The notes beneath the pieces are model-generated. The model did not search any database and was not told the origin of the DNA. It was given only the letters and a program-made list of their open reading frames with translations. Made by a program: the position numbers and the translations under genes. Shown in pieces: positions 31,817 through 40,253 of a stretch of DNA of 64,000 nt. Source of the DNA: JABHIE01 sp964584805 (GTDB lineage Bacteria > Planctomycetota > UBA1135). The DNA lies in contig CAZPAY010000008.1 of NCBI GenBank assembly GCA_964584805.1, positions 1 to 64,000 on the forward strand, given 5' to 3'. Position 1 is the stretch's first letter. Each line of letters begins with the position of its first letter.

Positions 31817-32989
31817 ATGAAAATCCACGAATACCAAGGAAAAGAGGTCCTCGAGCGATACGGAGTCCGCACTCAGCGTGGCATCATCGCCGAAAACCCT
31901 CAACAAGCCGGTGAAGCATACGCCCAATTGGGCGGAGAGCTTGCCGTTGTAAAAGCACAAATTCACGCAGGCGGCCGCGGCAAAGGCGGCGGGGTCAATC
32001 TCGTCAAGTCTCGTCAAGAGGCCGAAGATGTAGCAGATGCCATGCTCGGCATGATGTTGAAGACTCATCAGACTGCACCTGAGGGCCAGCTGGTCCGCAA
32101 GGTTTTCGTTGCTGAGGGGCTTGATTTGGCCGATGAATTTTATGTCGGCATTGTGCTTGACCGCGCGGCTGGCGTGCCGACCTTGATGGTTTCCGCCGAA
32201 GGCGGCGTTGAGATTGAGACGATTGCCGTTGAGCGGCCCGAGGCCATTTTGAAGCTGCCCATCGACCCGATGATGGGGCTTCAGCCTCACCAGGCTCGAC
32301 GCGCCGCATTTTTTTTGGGCCTCTCTGGCACCACAATGAAAAAGTCGATCCCATTCTTTATGGGGCTAAGCAAGGCTTATCTTGAGCTGGATTGCTCCCT
32401 TGCCGAGATCAACCCGCTTGTCATTACCGAGCAGGGTGAGGTCGTCGCACTCGACGCCAAGATGAATTTCGATTCCAACGCCATGTATCGCCACCCAGAT
32501 CTCGTTGAGATGCGTGACGAGCACGAAGAAGACCCCAAAGAAGTTGCTGCGTCGCGTTTTGACCTCAACTACATCACTCTCGATGGCAGCATCGGCTGCA
32601 TGGTCAATGGGGCGGGTCTTGCGATGGCCACAATGGATACCATCCAGCTTCATGGCGCAAAGCCGGCCAACTTCCTTGATGTGGGTGGTGCTGCGACGGA
32701 AGAAAATATCACTGAGGCTTTCAAAATCATCCTGTCTGATGACAATGTAAAAGGGGTGCTCGTGAATATTTTCGGTGGCATCATGAAATGCGACATCATC
32801 GCGCGCGGGGTCATCGCCGCGGCGCGCAATGTCGAGATTCAAGTCCCACTTGTCGTCCGCCTTGAGGGCACAAATGTCGACGAGGGTCGCAAACTTTTGG
32901 CTGAAAGTGGTTTGGCCATTACATCCGCGGGCTCGCTTGACGAAGGCGCTCGTTTCATCGTTGAAGCGGTAAACGCAAAGGAGGCTTAA
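31817..32989 (+). CDS. sucC: succinyl-CoA synthetase beta subunit
   Basis: 390 residues from the ATG at 31817 (MKIHEYQGKEVLERYGVRTQ). ATP-grasp subunit that binds nucleotide and succinate. Family motifs are VVKAQIHAGGRGKGGGVNLV, LDCSLAEINPLVI, ALDAKMNFD, and FLDVGGAATEENITEAFKII with NIFGGIMKCD. The end GCAAAGGAGGCTTAA contains a Shine-Dalgarno sequence for sucD, which starts two bases after the stop. Confidence 0.97.
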   Translation: MKIHEYQGKEVLERYGVRTQRGIIAENPQQAGEAYAQLGGELAVVKAQIHAGGRGKGGGVNLVKSRQEAEDVADAMLGMMLKTHQTAPEGQLVRKVFVAEGLDLADEFYVGIVLDRAAGVPTLMVSAEGGVEIETIAVERPEAILKLPIDPMMGLQPHQARRAAFFLGLSGTTMKKSIPFFMGLSKAYLELDCSLAEINPLVITEQGEVVALDAKMNFDSNAMYRHPDLVEMRDEHEEDPKEVAASRFDLNYITLDGSIGCMVNGAGLAMATMDTIQLHGAKPANFLDVGGAATEENITEAFKIILSDDNVKGVLVNIFGGIMKCDIIARGVIAAARNVEIQVPLVVRLEGTNVDEGRKLLAESGLAITSAGSLDEGARFIVEAVNAKEA

Positions 32990-32991
32990 TC

Positions 32992-33882
32992 ATGGCTATT
33001 TTCATTCAAGAAGACACCAAGGTCATTTGCCAGGGCTTCACCGGTCGCAATGGCACATTTCACTGTGAACAAGCTCTTGCTTACGGCACCAATCTGGTGG
33101 GTGGCGTGACCCCAGGTAAAGGCGGTACTGAGCATTTGGGCTTGCCGGTTTTTGACACGGTCGCTGAGGCTGTCGCGCAAACTGGCGCAACCGCAACGGT
33201 GATTTATGTTCCAGCTCCTTTTGCGGCGGATTCGATTTTTGAGGCGATTGACGCTGAGGTCGAGACCATCGTTTGCATCACGGAAGGCATTCCTGTGCTG
33301 GATATGGCAAAAGTCCGTATTGCGCTTGAGGGCTCGAAATCGCGACTCATTGGCCCAAACTGCCCCGGTGTGATTACTCCCGGCGATGGCTCGGGTTGCA
33401 AAATTGGCATCATGCCAGCCTATATCCATAACAAAGGTTCCGTCGGCATCATTAGCCGCTCGGGCACTTTGACTTACGAGGCCGTCTACCAGGTCACCCA
33501 AGAAGGTTTGGGTCAGTCAACATGCGTCGGCATTGGCGGCGACCCGCTTCCTGGCACGAACTTCATTGATGTCTTGCGCGCTTTCCAAGATGATGAGCAA
33601 ACCGATTCCATCATCATGATTGGCGAAATCGGCGGCACCGCCGAGGAAGAAGCCGCGGCGTTCATTAAGGAATATGTCACTAAGCCAGTGGTCAGCTTTA
33701 TCGCAGGGCGTACCGCACCTCCCGGTAAACGCATGGGCCATGCAGGCGCCATCATTTCGGGTGGCCAAGGCACGGCAGATTCAAAAATTGAAGCTCTTGA
33801 GGCAGCGGGTGTGCGCGTGGCGCCAACACCTTCTGACTTGGGCACCACGCTGGTTGCCTTACGCAAAGAGCTTGGGCTTTAA
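32992..33882 (+). CDS. sucD: succinyl-CoA synthetase alpha subunit
   Basis: 296 residues; CoA-binding and phosphohistidine subunit. CQGFTGRNGTFHCEQAL is the CoA-binding start, with VGGVTPGKGG and GPNCPGVITPG. The active histidine is in KRMGHAGAIISGGQGTADSK. AGGAG lies ten bases before the ATG inside sucC. The methyltransferase gene follows immediately after the TAA. Confidence 0.97.
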   Translation: MAIFIQEDTKVICQGFTGRNGTFHCEQALAYGTNLVGGVTPGKGGTEHLGLPVFDTVAEAVAQTGATATVIYVPAPFAADSIFEAIDAEVETIVCITEGIPVLDMAKVRIALEGSKSRLIGPNCPGVITPGDGSGCKIGIMPAYIHNKGSVGIISRSGTLTYEAVYQVTQEGLGQSTCVGIGGDPLPGTNFIDVLRAFQDDEQTDSIIMIGEIGGTAEEEAAAFIKEYVTKPVVSFIAGRTAPPGKRMGHAGAIISGGQGTADSKIEALEAAGVRVAPTPSDLGTTLVALRKELGL

Positions 33883-34545
33883 TTGAGTCAGGCTTACCTG
33901 AGCTATCAACATCCCGAGAGCGGAGAGTGGGCGCACGATGTCCGCGATCCGCTCTCGGAAGCGTTTGAAACTTATGTGAGGCCTGCTTTTGAGGCGGTGC
34001 AGCCGCTGGATGGGGAGAACTTTTACATCCTAGAGGTCGGCTTTGGTCGGGGGATGAATACGGCAGTGGCTTTGCGCGAGCTTGCTGAATCTGGTTTTGA
34101 GGGTGAGGTACAAGCATTCGGGATGGACCCTCACCCAGAATGTCTCACCCCATGGCCGGAACCTCCGCAAGCTATCAAAAAATGGGCACCTTGGTGGGGG
34201 AAGCCCGTTGGCACTTGGGCTTTGCAGCAACGGCACTTTTCTGGTGAAGTTCAAGCAAGAGATGCTTGCGCAGCGTTAGCCCAGCATCCTCGGCCTTGGA
34301 ATTGGATCTTTGTTGATTTGTTTAGCCCCGGCAAACACCCAGGCGACTGGCAAAAAGGCCTTTTTGCTCGCCTAACCGATCAATCCGCTCCTGGAGCGGT
34401 ATTGACGACATATACCTGCGCGCGGGACATTCGTGAGCGCCTCGTTGCACATGGTTGGGCTGTTGAGGTTCTGCGTCGCCCCGGGTGCCGCGACACCTTG
34501 CGCGCGCGTGCCCCAAAGTCGCACCTAGCCTCTCCGAATCAGTAG
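33883..34545 (+). CDS. MnmC-like (DUF752) SAM-dependent methyltransferase
   Basis: 220 residues. The TTG start at 33883 directly follows the sucD TAA; no ATG is near. The SAM motif LEVGFGRGMNTAVAL, the FVDLFSPGKHPGDW block and APGAVLTTYTCARDIRERL followed by a Gly-Trp beta strand fit the methyltransferase half of MnmC, which completes mnm5U at wobble U34. There is no FAD oxidase domain. The substrate is inferred; mnmA is also in the window. Its TAG stop is the first half of the next gene's putative TAGAAT box. Confidence 0.75.
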   Translation: MSQAYLSYQHPESGEWAHDVRDPLSEAFETYVRPAFEAVQPLDGENFYILEVGFGRGMNTAVALRELAESGFEGEVQAFGMDPHPECLTPWPEPPQAIKKWAPWWGKPVGTWALQQRHFSGEVQARDACAALAQHPRPWNWIFVDLFSPGKHPGDWQKGLFARLTDQSAPGAVLTTYTCARDIRERLVAHGWAVEVLRRPGCRDTLRARAPKSHLASPNQ

Positions 34546-34548
34546 AAT
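34543..34548 (+). promoter_or_regulatory. putative -10 box TAGAAT of the tatA-like gene
   Basis: It overlaps the TAG stop of the methyltransferase gene (34543-34545). Transcription would begin about 22 bases before the ATG at 34577. No clear -35 box. Confidence 0.5.
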
Positions 34549-34576
34549 ACGCACCTCGGTTCTACCACCCTCCGCC

Positions 34577-34840
34577 ATGAAAACTACCCTCTCTAAGCTC
34601 TACGCTTTTGCCTTCCTTGCACTGCTTCTGCCATCCTGCGCGATGCCAGGTGGCGGCGAGATGATGTGGATTGCTCTCGTTGCCCTCCTGCTCTTCGGCG
34701 GGGCTAAGTTACCCGGCTTGATGCGTGGTTTAGGCCAAGGGGTTAACGAGCTCAAGAAAGGCCTCAAAGAGGGCGAGTCATCCGACGATAAGAAAGCGTT
34801 AGATGGCGACGATGACAAAAGCGGCAAGCCTGAGGCTTAA
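34577..34840 (+). CDS. TatA-family protein with lipoprotein-like N-terminus
   Basis: 87 residues. MMWIALVALLLFGGAKLPGL then MRGLGQGVNELKKGLKEG is the TatA pattern: a short membrane helix, FG hinge and amphipathic helix, then an acidic, charged tail. Before it sits a second hydrophobic segment ending in LLLPSC, like a lipoprotein signal with its cysteine at residue 21. TatA normally starts just before its helix. The ATG at 34643 (MPGGGEMMW) would give that standard form with a leader near 88 bases, so the start is open. No tatC is in the window. Confidence 0.8.
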   Translation: MKTTLSKLYAFAFLALLLPSCAMPGGGEMMWIALVALLLFGGAKLPGLMRGLGQGVNELKKGLKEGESSDDKKALDGDDDKSGKPEA

Positions 34841-34842
34841 CT

Positions 34843-35475
34843 TTGTCTGACGCTTTCCCTCGCTCCAACTGGACCGGGGCCCTTTTGGTTGGTGGGCGTT
34901 CTCGCCGCATGGGTGTGGATAAATTGCGGCTCGCACTCCCTGATGGCGGGCGACTGGTCGATCATCCCGCAGCTGCTTTACGAGCCACTTGTGCCTCACT
35001 TCTAGCGATTGATGCCGTTGATGGTGCTGGGCCTCTTCTTGATGACTTCCGTGTCGTGCCTGACGCAATCTCACAAATTGGGCCCGCTGCTTCACTTCTC
35101 GCCGCCTTGCAAAACGCCGCAACGCCTTGGGTCCTTCTTTTAGCGGGAGATATGCCCCAGGTCGGTCCGCATTTTCTGAGTCGCCTTCAAACCCTTGCCG
35201 AGGAAGAACCCGATTGTGCACTTTTGGCAGAGAGTCCAAGCGGCCTTGAGCCGACCCTTGCTGCTTACCCGACTTCTATGCTTGCCGAAGTGGAAAGGCG
35301 TATTTCTTCCGGTAAGCGTGCTTTGCGCCGCATGATTCCAAAGGCACAGCGTCGCACTTGGCCCTTTTCTGATTTGCAGGCGACGAGCTCTCAAGAAGAG
35401 CCACTTTGTAATCTCAATCACCCCGCAGATTGGCTAGCCTTTACCGGCAGCCCGCTGCCTGAGCCAAATGCCTGA
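34843..35475 (+). CDS. mobA: molybdenum cofactor guanylyltransferase MobA
   Basis: 210 residues; the TTG start at 34843 lies two bases after the upstream stop. Attaches GMP to molybdopterin to form the guanine dinucleotide cofactor. The nucleotide-binding motif GALLVGGRSRRMGVDKLRL is at the N-terminus, PDAISQIGPAASLLAAL follows, and LLLAGDMPQV holds the metal-binding Asp. The C-terminal NLNHPADW is typical. Together with moaDE at 0.8 kb it points to molybdoenzymes of the MGD type. Neighbouring a TatA-like gene is sensible, since such enzymes are often Tat substrates. Confidence 0.92.
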   Translation: MSDAFPRSNWTGALLVGGRSRRMGVDKLRLALPDGGRLVDHPAAALRATCASLLAIDAVDGAGPLLDDFRVVPDAISQIGPAASLLAALQNAATPWVLLLAGDMPQVGPHFLSRLQTLAEEEPDCALLAESPSGLEPTLAAYPTSMLAEVERRISSGKRALRRMIPKAQRRTWPFSDLQATSSQEEPLCNLNHPADWLAFTGSPLPEPNA

Positions 35476-36457
35476 TTCCACCCAAACTCCTGAGCTCGCA
35501 ACCCTTTTCGATGCGATTGACGCAGAGATGCAAGATGTCGACGCTTGGCTGGCCTCTCGCTTTGAGGGCGCTCACCCGCGCCTTGCGCCACTTTTGGGTC
35601 ATGCCAGTCGTTTTCGCGGAAAGCGCTTAAGGGCCGCTTTGGTTTGCCTCATGGCAAAGGCCTGCAGTGGTTTGACTTCCGAGCACATTACGGTTGCGGG
35701 GATACTTGAAATGATTCACGCCGCCACTTTGGTGCATGACGATTTGCTCGACGAGGCATCTCATCGACGCGGAGTCGATTGCCTTCATGTTGAGTGGGGC
35801 TCTCACGCGAGCGTTCTGCTCGGTGATTGGATTTATGCTCAGGCCTTTCATTTGTCCACGCAAATGACCGACCAGACTTGTTCGCGCGAATTGGCTGGCG
35901 CAACGATGCGCGTTTGTGAGGGCGAAATTCACCAAAATCTCACTCGGGGTGATTTCGATTTGTCTGAAGAGGATTACATTTCCCAGGTCGATGGAAAGAC
36001 AGGTGAGTTGTTCCGTGCAGGTGGTTTGCTGGCGGCTCATTACGCCGGTGCTTCCGTCACATGTCAGCAAGCGTGCGCCCGCTACGGCTTGCTTGCCGGC
36101 CGAGCTTTTCAAGTGGCGGATGACCTCCTCGACCTTGAGGGGGAAGAATCCACTACCGGAAAGTCGCTTGGCACCGATTGGGCAAATGGGAAAATGACCC
36201 TGCCCTTGCTGTTTTTGCGTGATTCCTTAGATACCGAGCAACAGAGTGAGCTTCGAGCCCTCTTTGGCGCGGGGCATCATCGCGAAGTGCTAACCCTTAA
36301 GTTTCAAGAATCTTTAAATCACGCTCTGGCGAAAACTCGCCTAAGAGTTAAAGAGTTGCTCGACGAGGCTTGCGATGCGCTCGTCGTGCTACCCAATCAA
36401 GAAATCGCCCACAACCTAGCTGTTTTGACGCGCTTCCTCGGAAATCGCAAAAAGTAA
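35468..36457 (+). CDS. trans-isoprenyl diphosphate synthase
   Basis: 329 residues; the ATG lies in the last codons of mobA. Chain elongation of allylic diphosphates with IPP. GKRLRAALV binds IPP, the first Asp-rich motif is LVHDDLLDEASHRRG and the second is FQVADDLLDLEG. The residues just before the first motif (AATLVHDD) are small, which fits a long-chain product such as the quinone side chain (IspB/HepT type). The exact chain length cannot be read from sequence. Confidence 0.92.
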   Translation: MPDSTQTPELATLFDAIDAEMQDVDAWLASRFEGAHPRLAPLLGHASRFRGKRLRAALVCLMAKACSGLTSEHITVAGILEMIHAATLVHDDLLDEASHRRGVDCLHVEWGSHASVLLGDWIYAQAFHLSTQMTDQTCSRELAGATMRVCEGEIHQNLTRGDFDLSEEDYISQVDGKTGELFRAGGLLAAHYAGASVTCQQACARYGLLAGRAFQVADDLLDLEGEESTTGKSLGTDWANGKMTLPLLFLRDSLDTEQQSELRALFGAGHHREVLTLKFQESLNHALAKTRLRVKELLDEACDALVVLPNQEIAHNLAVLTRFLGNRKK

Positions 36458-36463
36458 CTCATC

Positions 36464-38257
36464 ATGAGCAACACCTCATCCGCTACCACGAGTGTGAAAA
36501 AGTATCGCTGGACTTTTCGCGCTGCCTTCCTCACGATCTTTGTCCTCATGCTTTGGGCTGAGCTTTTGGTCCATTTGGTCGAAGTTCCACTTGCTCTTGA
36601 GAGCGGTGAGGGCCGCGCGCCTTACCTCGTTGGCTTATTCTTTACGCTGCTTCCGATTGGGGCTCTTTTGAGCTTCCGATGGCAGTTTGTCGCGCAGTTC
36701 TTTCGGTCCATTAAGGTGGGCGTGGCGACGATGATTTTGATTGGCGTTGGCTCCACGGTCGGAGTCTTATTCCAACAAGAAGATGTAAACCAGCCCTTGC
36801 CAAAGGGCGCGGTCGAGCAACTGGCCGACTTGGGCGCAAGTGATCCTGGCGACGGTTGGCCGCGTGCAGCACGCCATGCTTACAGCGTTTATCAGGATTT
36901 CCGTCAAGCACAGGGCTTCTTTGTTTATCATTTGCTAGATTCATTAGGCTTCCATGATTCACTTGGCGTCACCGATCGCATTGACGAAGATGCCATCGCC
37001 AAGAAAATTGCCAATCTTGACAAGCGTATGCCAGAGTTGACCAGCCGTTTCGGTGAAGAATTCGCAGTCGCGTTACGCGCACAAAGTGAAACGGGGCTCA
37101 AGACGCGCGGAAAAAACGCTGAGATTGAGGAGTTTGTGCTCAACAACGACGCCACTTGGTTTACCGTTTTTTATTGGGCTGATCGCCTCGACTTTAACCG
37201 CGCTTACCACTCCGACTGGTTTGCTGCACTTTGGGCCATTTTGTTTTTTAGCATTTTGTCCAACACCTTCCGCGGTGGATGGCGCCGCTTGATGCGCTTT
37301 GACAAGTTGGGCTTCACCCTCAGTCATGGCGGGATGTTGCTCGTTATTGTCGGCGGCTTAGTCGGCCGTATCTACGAAGAGCGAGGCATCCTGAATATTC
37401 ACATCGGCGAAAAGGCCACGACCTGGGAATCATGGTCGCGTGAGCGGATGTCTTTTGGCAATCACAATAGTGCGGCGTTCCAGGCTTTCCCTGCCAACCT
37501 CTTTTCTGGCGAAGAGTTCTCGGTTCGGCTAGATGCCTTCCGCGCTGACCCACACGATGTGCTTGATGTCTTTTATGTCAATCGCGAGTATGACGAAGAA
37601 GGTCATGTTACGGGTGTGCTTGAAGAGTTCCAGCTCGCTGAGCAACCCAAGCATCGCGTTTATACCGGGCAAACGCTTCACTACGACTGGGGTGAGCTTG
37701 ACGGTCAACAGCAGGCCTATTTGGAGTTAATCGTCGAAGAGTATGTGCCTCAAGCGACGATCTCCGAGACGCAGCCCGTTAAAATCCTGCCCTTGCAAGG
37801 TGTCGATTATTACGACTCAACACCTGGCGTCATCCGGTTGCGCGTGAATGCCAATGGAATCGAAACGGATAGTTTTGTCCTTGCCGCGAAAGACCGTGAT
37901 CATGCTTTCGTCGAATATGTCGGGCCAAACGGGCAAAAGCGCGAAGCCTACTTGCGCTTCCGCGAAGACATCTCCGGCGGAATGCCGCTTGAGTGGCGCT
38001 CCACTCTTTCCGTCCAGAATCCTCAAGGCGAAACGGTCGGGCAAGGTGAAGTCCGCGTAAACGATTACTTCTATCACAATGGTTATCGTTTCTTTCAGAC
38101 CAACCACAACCCGCAAGACCCAACTTATTCTGGAATTGGAGTCGTTTATGACCCAGGGATAACTACGGTTCTCTTGGGTTTCTGGGCCGTCATGATCGGC
38201 ACACTTTTGGCTTTCTTAGTCAACCCCATTCTCAAGCGCAAGCACCGAGGCATCTAA
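36464..38257 (+). CDS. resB: cytochrome c biogenesis protein ResB
   Basis: 597 residues; system II haem delivery partner of CcsA. Two or three N-terminal membrane helices lead to the family stretch RSIKVGVATMILIGVGSTVG. A region of about 100 residues that looks extracytoplasmic follows, then the helix ALWAILFFSILSNTFRGGWR, with GFTLSHGGMLLVIVGGLVGR next. A large periplasmic domain (about 305-575) precedes the last helix TTVLLGFWAVMIGTLLAFLV. ccsA starts at the next base after the stop. The operon with the prenyl synthase hints at a respiratory theme. Confidence 0.92.
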   Translation: MSNTSSATTSVKKYRWTFRAAFLTIFVLMLWAELLVHLVEVPLALESGEGRAPYLVGLFFTLLPIGALLSFRWQFVAQFFRSIKVGVATMILIGVGSTVGVLFQQEDVNQPLPKGAVEQLADLGASDPGDGWPRAARHAYSVYQDFRQAQGFFVYHLLDSLGFHDSLGVTDRIDEDAIAKKIANLDKRMPELTSRFGEEFAVALRAQSETGLKTRGKNAEIEEFVLNNDATWFTVFYWADRLDFNRAYHSDWFAALWAILFFSILSNTFRGGWRRLMRFDKLGFTLSHGGMLLVIVGGLVGRIYEERGILNIHIGEKATTWESWSRERMSFGNHNSAAFQAFPANLFSGEEFSVRLDAFRADPHDVLDVFYVNREYDEEGHVTGVLEEFQLAEQPKHRVYTGQTLHYDWGELDGQQQAYLELIVEEYVPQATISETQPVKILPLQGVDYYDSTPGVIRLRVNANGIETDSFVLAAKDRDHAFVEYVGPNGQKREAYLRFREDISGGMPLEWRSTLSVQNPQGETVGQGEVRVNDYFYHNGYRFFQTNHNPQDPTYSGIGVVYDPGITTVLLGFWAVMIGTLLAFLVNPILKRKHRGI

Positions 38258-39346
38258 ATGGAATTCTTCTCCTACCGGAATTTTCTTTACCTCACCCAAG
38301 ATATTACTTTGGGTGCGGCCATCCTGGCTCTACTGACCGCGCTTTACTGGTTTGTTCGCGGGCGTAGTGGCGGGGGCAATCAAGTCGCGAGTGGCTTTGC
38401 TCATTTGCCGATTGTGTTGACATCCCTCGCGGCTGTGGCTAACTTGCTGGCTTCGGTCGCCCGCTACATTGAAGTGCAGCACTGGCCAGCGCAAACGATG
38501 TATGAGGTGTTGCCCATGGGCACTCTGTCGGGTTTTGTCTCGACCTTGCTCCTTTACTTTGTCCTTGGCCTCCATCGGAAGCGTGGCGTTTCTCGCGGTT
38601 TCGGCGATTTGTTTATTGCGGTCGTGATGGTGGGTTCGTGGTTCACTTTGGCGCATGTCCTCAAGCTCGACCCGACCGGCAAGGCCTTGCCACCGGCTTT
38701 GCAGTCTTATTGGTTCAGCACGCACATTACCGCCTACATGTTCGGCTACTTCACGCTGTTCATTGCGGCCATTGCCGCATGGTTGCATTTTTGCTTTAAG
38801 TTCTGGCGTGGCATCCTTGATGCGGAATATACGGTCGCCAAGTCCTTCCTGTGGTCCATCGGCATTTTTGCTGTGCTTGCCATTCCATTTGGCCGCATGG
38901 GCATGATGATGGGGCTTGGCACGCTTGGCTTGACCGGCTTCATCTCTCTGCTCAGCATGCGCTTGCGTAGTGGCATGACCTGGTTTGATGTCTGGGACGA
39001 AGGCTCTGACCGTTTCACATGGCTCGTGTTCATTATTGGCTTCCCCTTCTTGACGGCGGGGCTCATCCAAGGTGGGCTCTGGGCACAAGAGGCCTGGGCC
39101 CTTTATTGGGGCTGGGACTCAAAAGAAGTTTCCGCGCTGATTTCTTGGTTGTTCTACACGGTCTACTTGCACCTGCGTTTCGTCGCAGGTTGGAAAGGCG
39201 AAAAAGGCATGGCCATTTTGCTGTTGGGCGCACTCTCCGTGCACATCACTTTCCAGTTATTCGGGATGCTCCCCGATAGCCAGCGCAGTCTTCACCGCTA
39301 CACCGACATGAGCTCGGTGCCATCGGAAAGTATGCTCGAAGACTAA
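38258..39346 (+). CDS. ccsA: cytochrome c assembly protein CcsA
   Basis: 362 residues with about eight membrane helices. Binds haem and ligates it to apocytochrome c. The tryptophan-rich signature is recognisable as EAWALYWGWDSKEVSALISW, a variant of the usual WGxYWxWDPKE; Pro is replaced by Ser. Conserved histidines flank it (STHITAYMFGYF, LSVHITFQLFG). It follows resB without a gap, as in most system II operons. The stop overlaps folD on the other strand by four bases. Confidence 0.92.
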   Translation: MEFFSYRNFLYLTQDITLGAAILALLTALYWFVRGRSGGGNQVASGFAHLPIVLTSLAAVANLLASVARYIEVQHWPAQTMYEVLPMGTLSGFVSTLLLYFVLGLHRKRGVSRGFGDLFIAVVMVGSWFTLAHVLKLDPTGKALPPALQSYWFSTHITAYMFGYFTLFIAAIAAWLHFCFKFWRGILDAEYTVAKSFLWSIGIFAVLAIPFGRMGMMMGLGTLGLTGFISLLSMRLRSGMTWFDVWDEGSDRFTWLVFIIGFPFLTAGLIQGGLWAQEAWALYWGWDSKEVSALISWLFYTVYLHLRFVAGWKGEKGMAILLLGALSVHITFQLFGMLPDSQRSLHRYTDMSSVPSESMLED

Positions 39347-40197
39347 GAGCGCCAGGTTGCTTCAAGCGTGTTTTGGAGCAGCATGGCAATTGTCATCGGC
39401 CCGACGCCGCCAGGCACGGGTGTAATCCAACTTGCGCGCTCTGCCGCGGGCGCAAATTCGACATCGCCAATCAGCTTGCCAGCATCGTTGCGATTGATGC
39501 CAACATCCAAGACGATTGCGCCTTCTTTGACCCATTCGCCACGGACGAGCTCGGCGACCCCAACAGCGGCCACGATGACATCGGCGGAGGCAACAACAGC
39601 AGCTAAGTCTTGCGTGCGCGAGTGGCAAACGGTCACGGTGCAGTGCTCACGTAACAGCAAAACGGAAACAGGCTTGCCCACAATGTTGGAGCGGCCCACG
39701 ACGACCGCGTGCTTGCCCGAAAGGGGAATGCCCGTTTCGCGTAACAAGGCCATCACGCCTTTGGGCGTACATGGAATCGGCGCTGCAGTACCTTGCATAA
39801 GTGCGCCTTGATTCAGCGGATGGAAGCCGTCCGCGTCTTTGGCGGGGTCGATGGCTTGGAGAACCTCGTTTTCGTTGTAATCGAAACCTTTAGGCAGGGG
39901 CAGCTGCACCAGGATGCCGTGAATCTCAGGGTCGGCATTTAACTCATCTACAACCTCAAGCAATGCTGCCTGCCCGATGTCGGCGGGTAATTCCTTGTGG
40001 AAGTTTGCCATGCCGGTTTCATCGCAAGCGCGGCGTTTATTGCGGACGTAAACCGCCGATGCGGGGTCTTCACCAACCAATACCGTCGCCAATCCAGGGC
40101 GGGTTTTGCCGTCAGCAAGGCCTTCTGAGATTGTGTCTTTGATTTCTGCGCGAATGCGGGCAGAGAGCGCTTTACCGTCGAGTATTTGAGCCGTCAT
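39343..40197 (-). CDS. folD: methylenetetrahydrofolate dehydrogenase/cyclohydrolase FolD
   Basis: 284 residues from the ATG at 40197 (MTAQILDGKALSARIRAEI). Interconverts C1 forms of tetrahydrofolate. Signatures are GEDPASAVYVRNKRRACDE with the catalytic Lys, ILVQLPLPKGFD, DGFHPLNQG, CTPKGVMALL and the NADP motif VVGRSNIVGKPVSVLLL. TPVPGGVGPMTIAMLLQNT lies near the end. It is divergent from the rhomboid gene, 56 bases apart, and convergent with ccsA. Confidence 0.97.
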   Translation of the reverse strand: MTAQILDGKALSARIRAEIKDTISEGLADGKTRPGLATVLVGEDPASAVYVRNKRRACDETGMANFHKELPADIGQAALLEVVDELNADPEIHGILVQLPLPKGFDYNENEVLQAIDPAKDADGFHPLNQGALMQGTAAPIPCTPKGVMALLRETGIPLSGKHAVVVGRSNIVGKPVSVLLLREHCTVTVCHSRTQDLAAVVASADVIVAAVGVAELVRGEWVKEGAIVLDVGINRNDAGKLIGDVEFAPAAERASWITPVPGGVGPMTIAMLLQNTLEATWRS

Positions 40198-40230
40198 GAT
40201 GGAGGGTAGGGTTTGAGTGTTTCTCGCGCG

Positions 40231-40236
40231 TAGAAT
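40231..40236 (+). promoter_or_regulatory. putative -10 box TAGAAT of the rhomboid gene
   Basis: It ends 17 bases before the ATG at 40254, giving a leader of roughly ten bases. It lies in the 56-base gap with folD. Confidence 0.5.
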
Positions 40237-40253
40237 GCCATCGCAGAAGCCTC

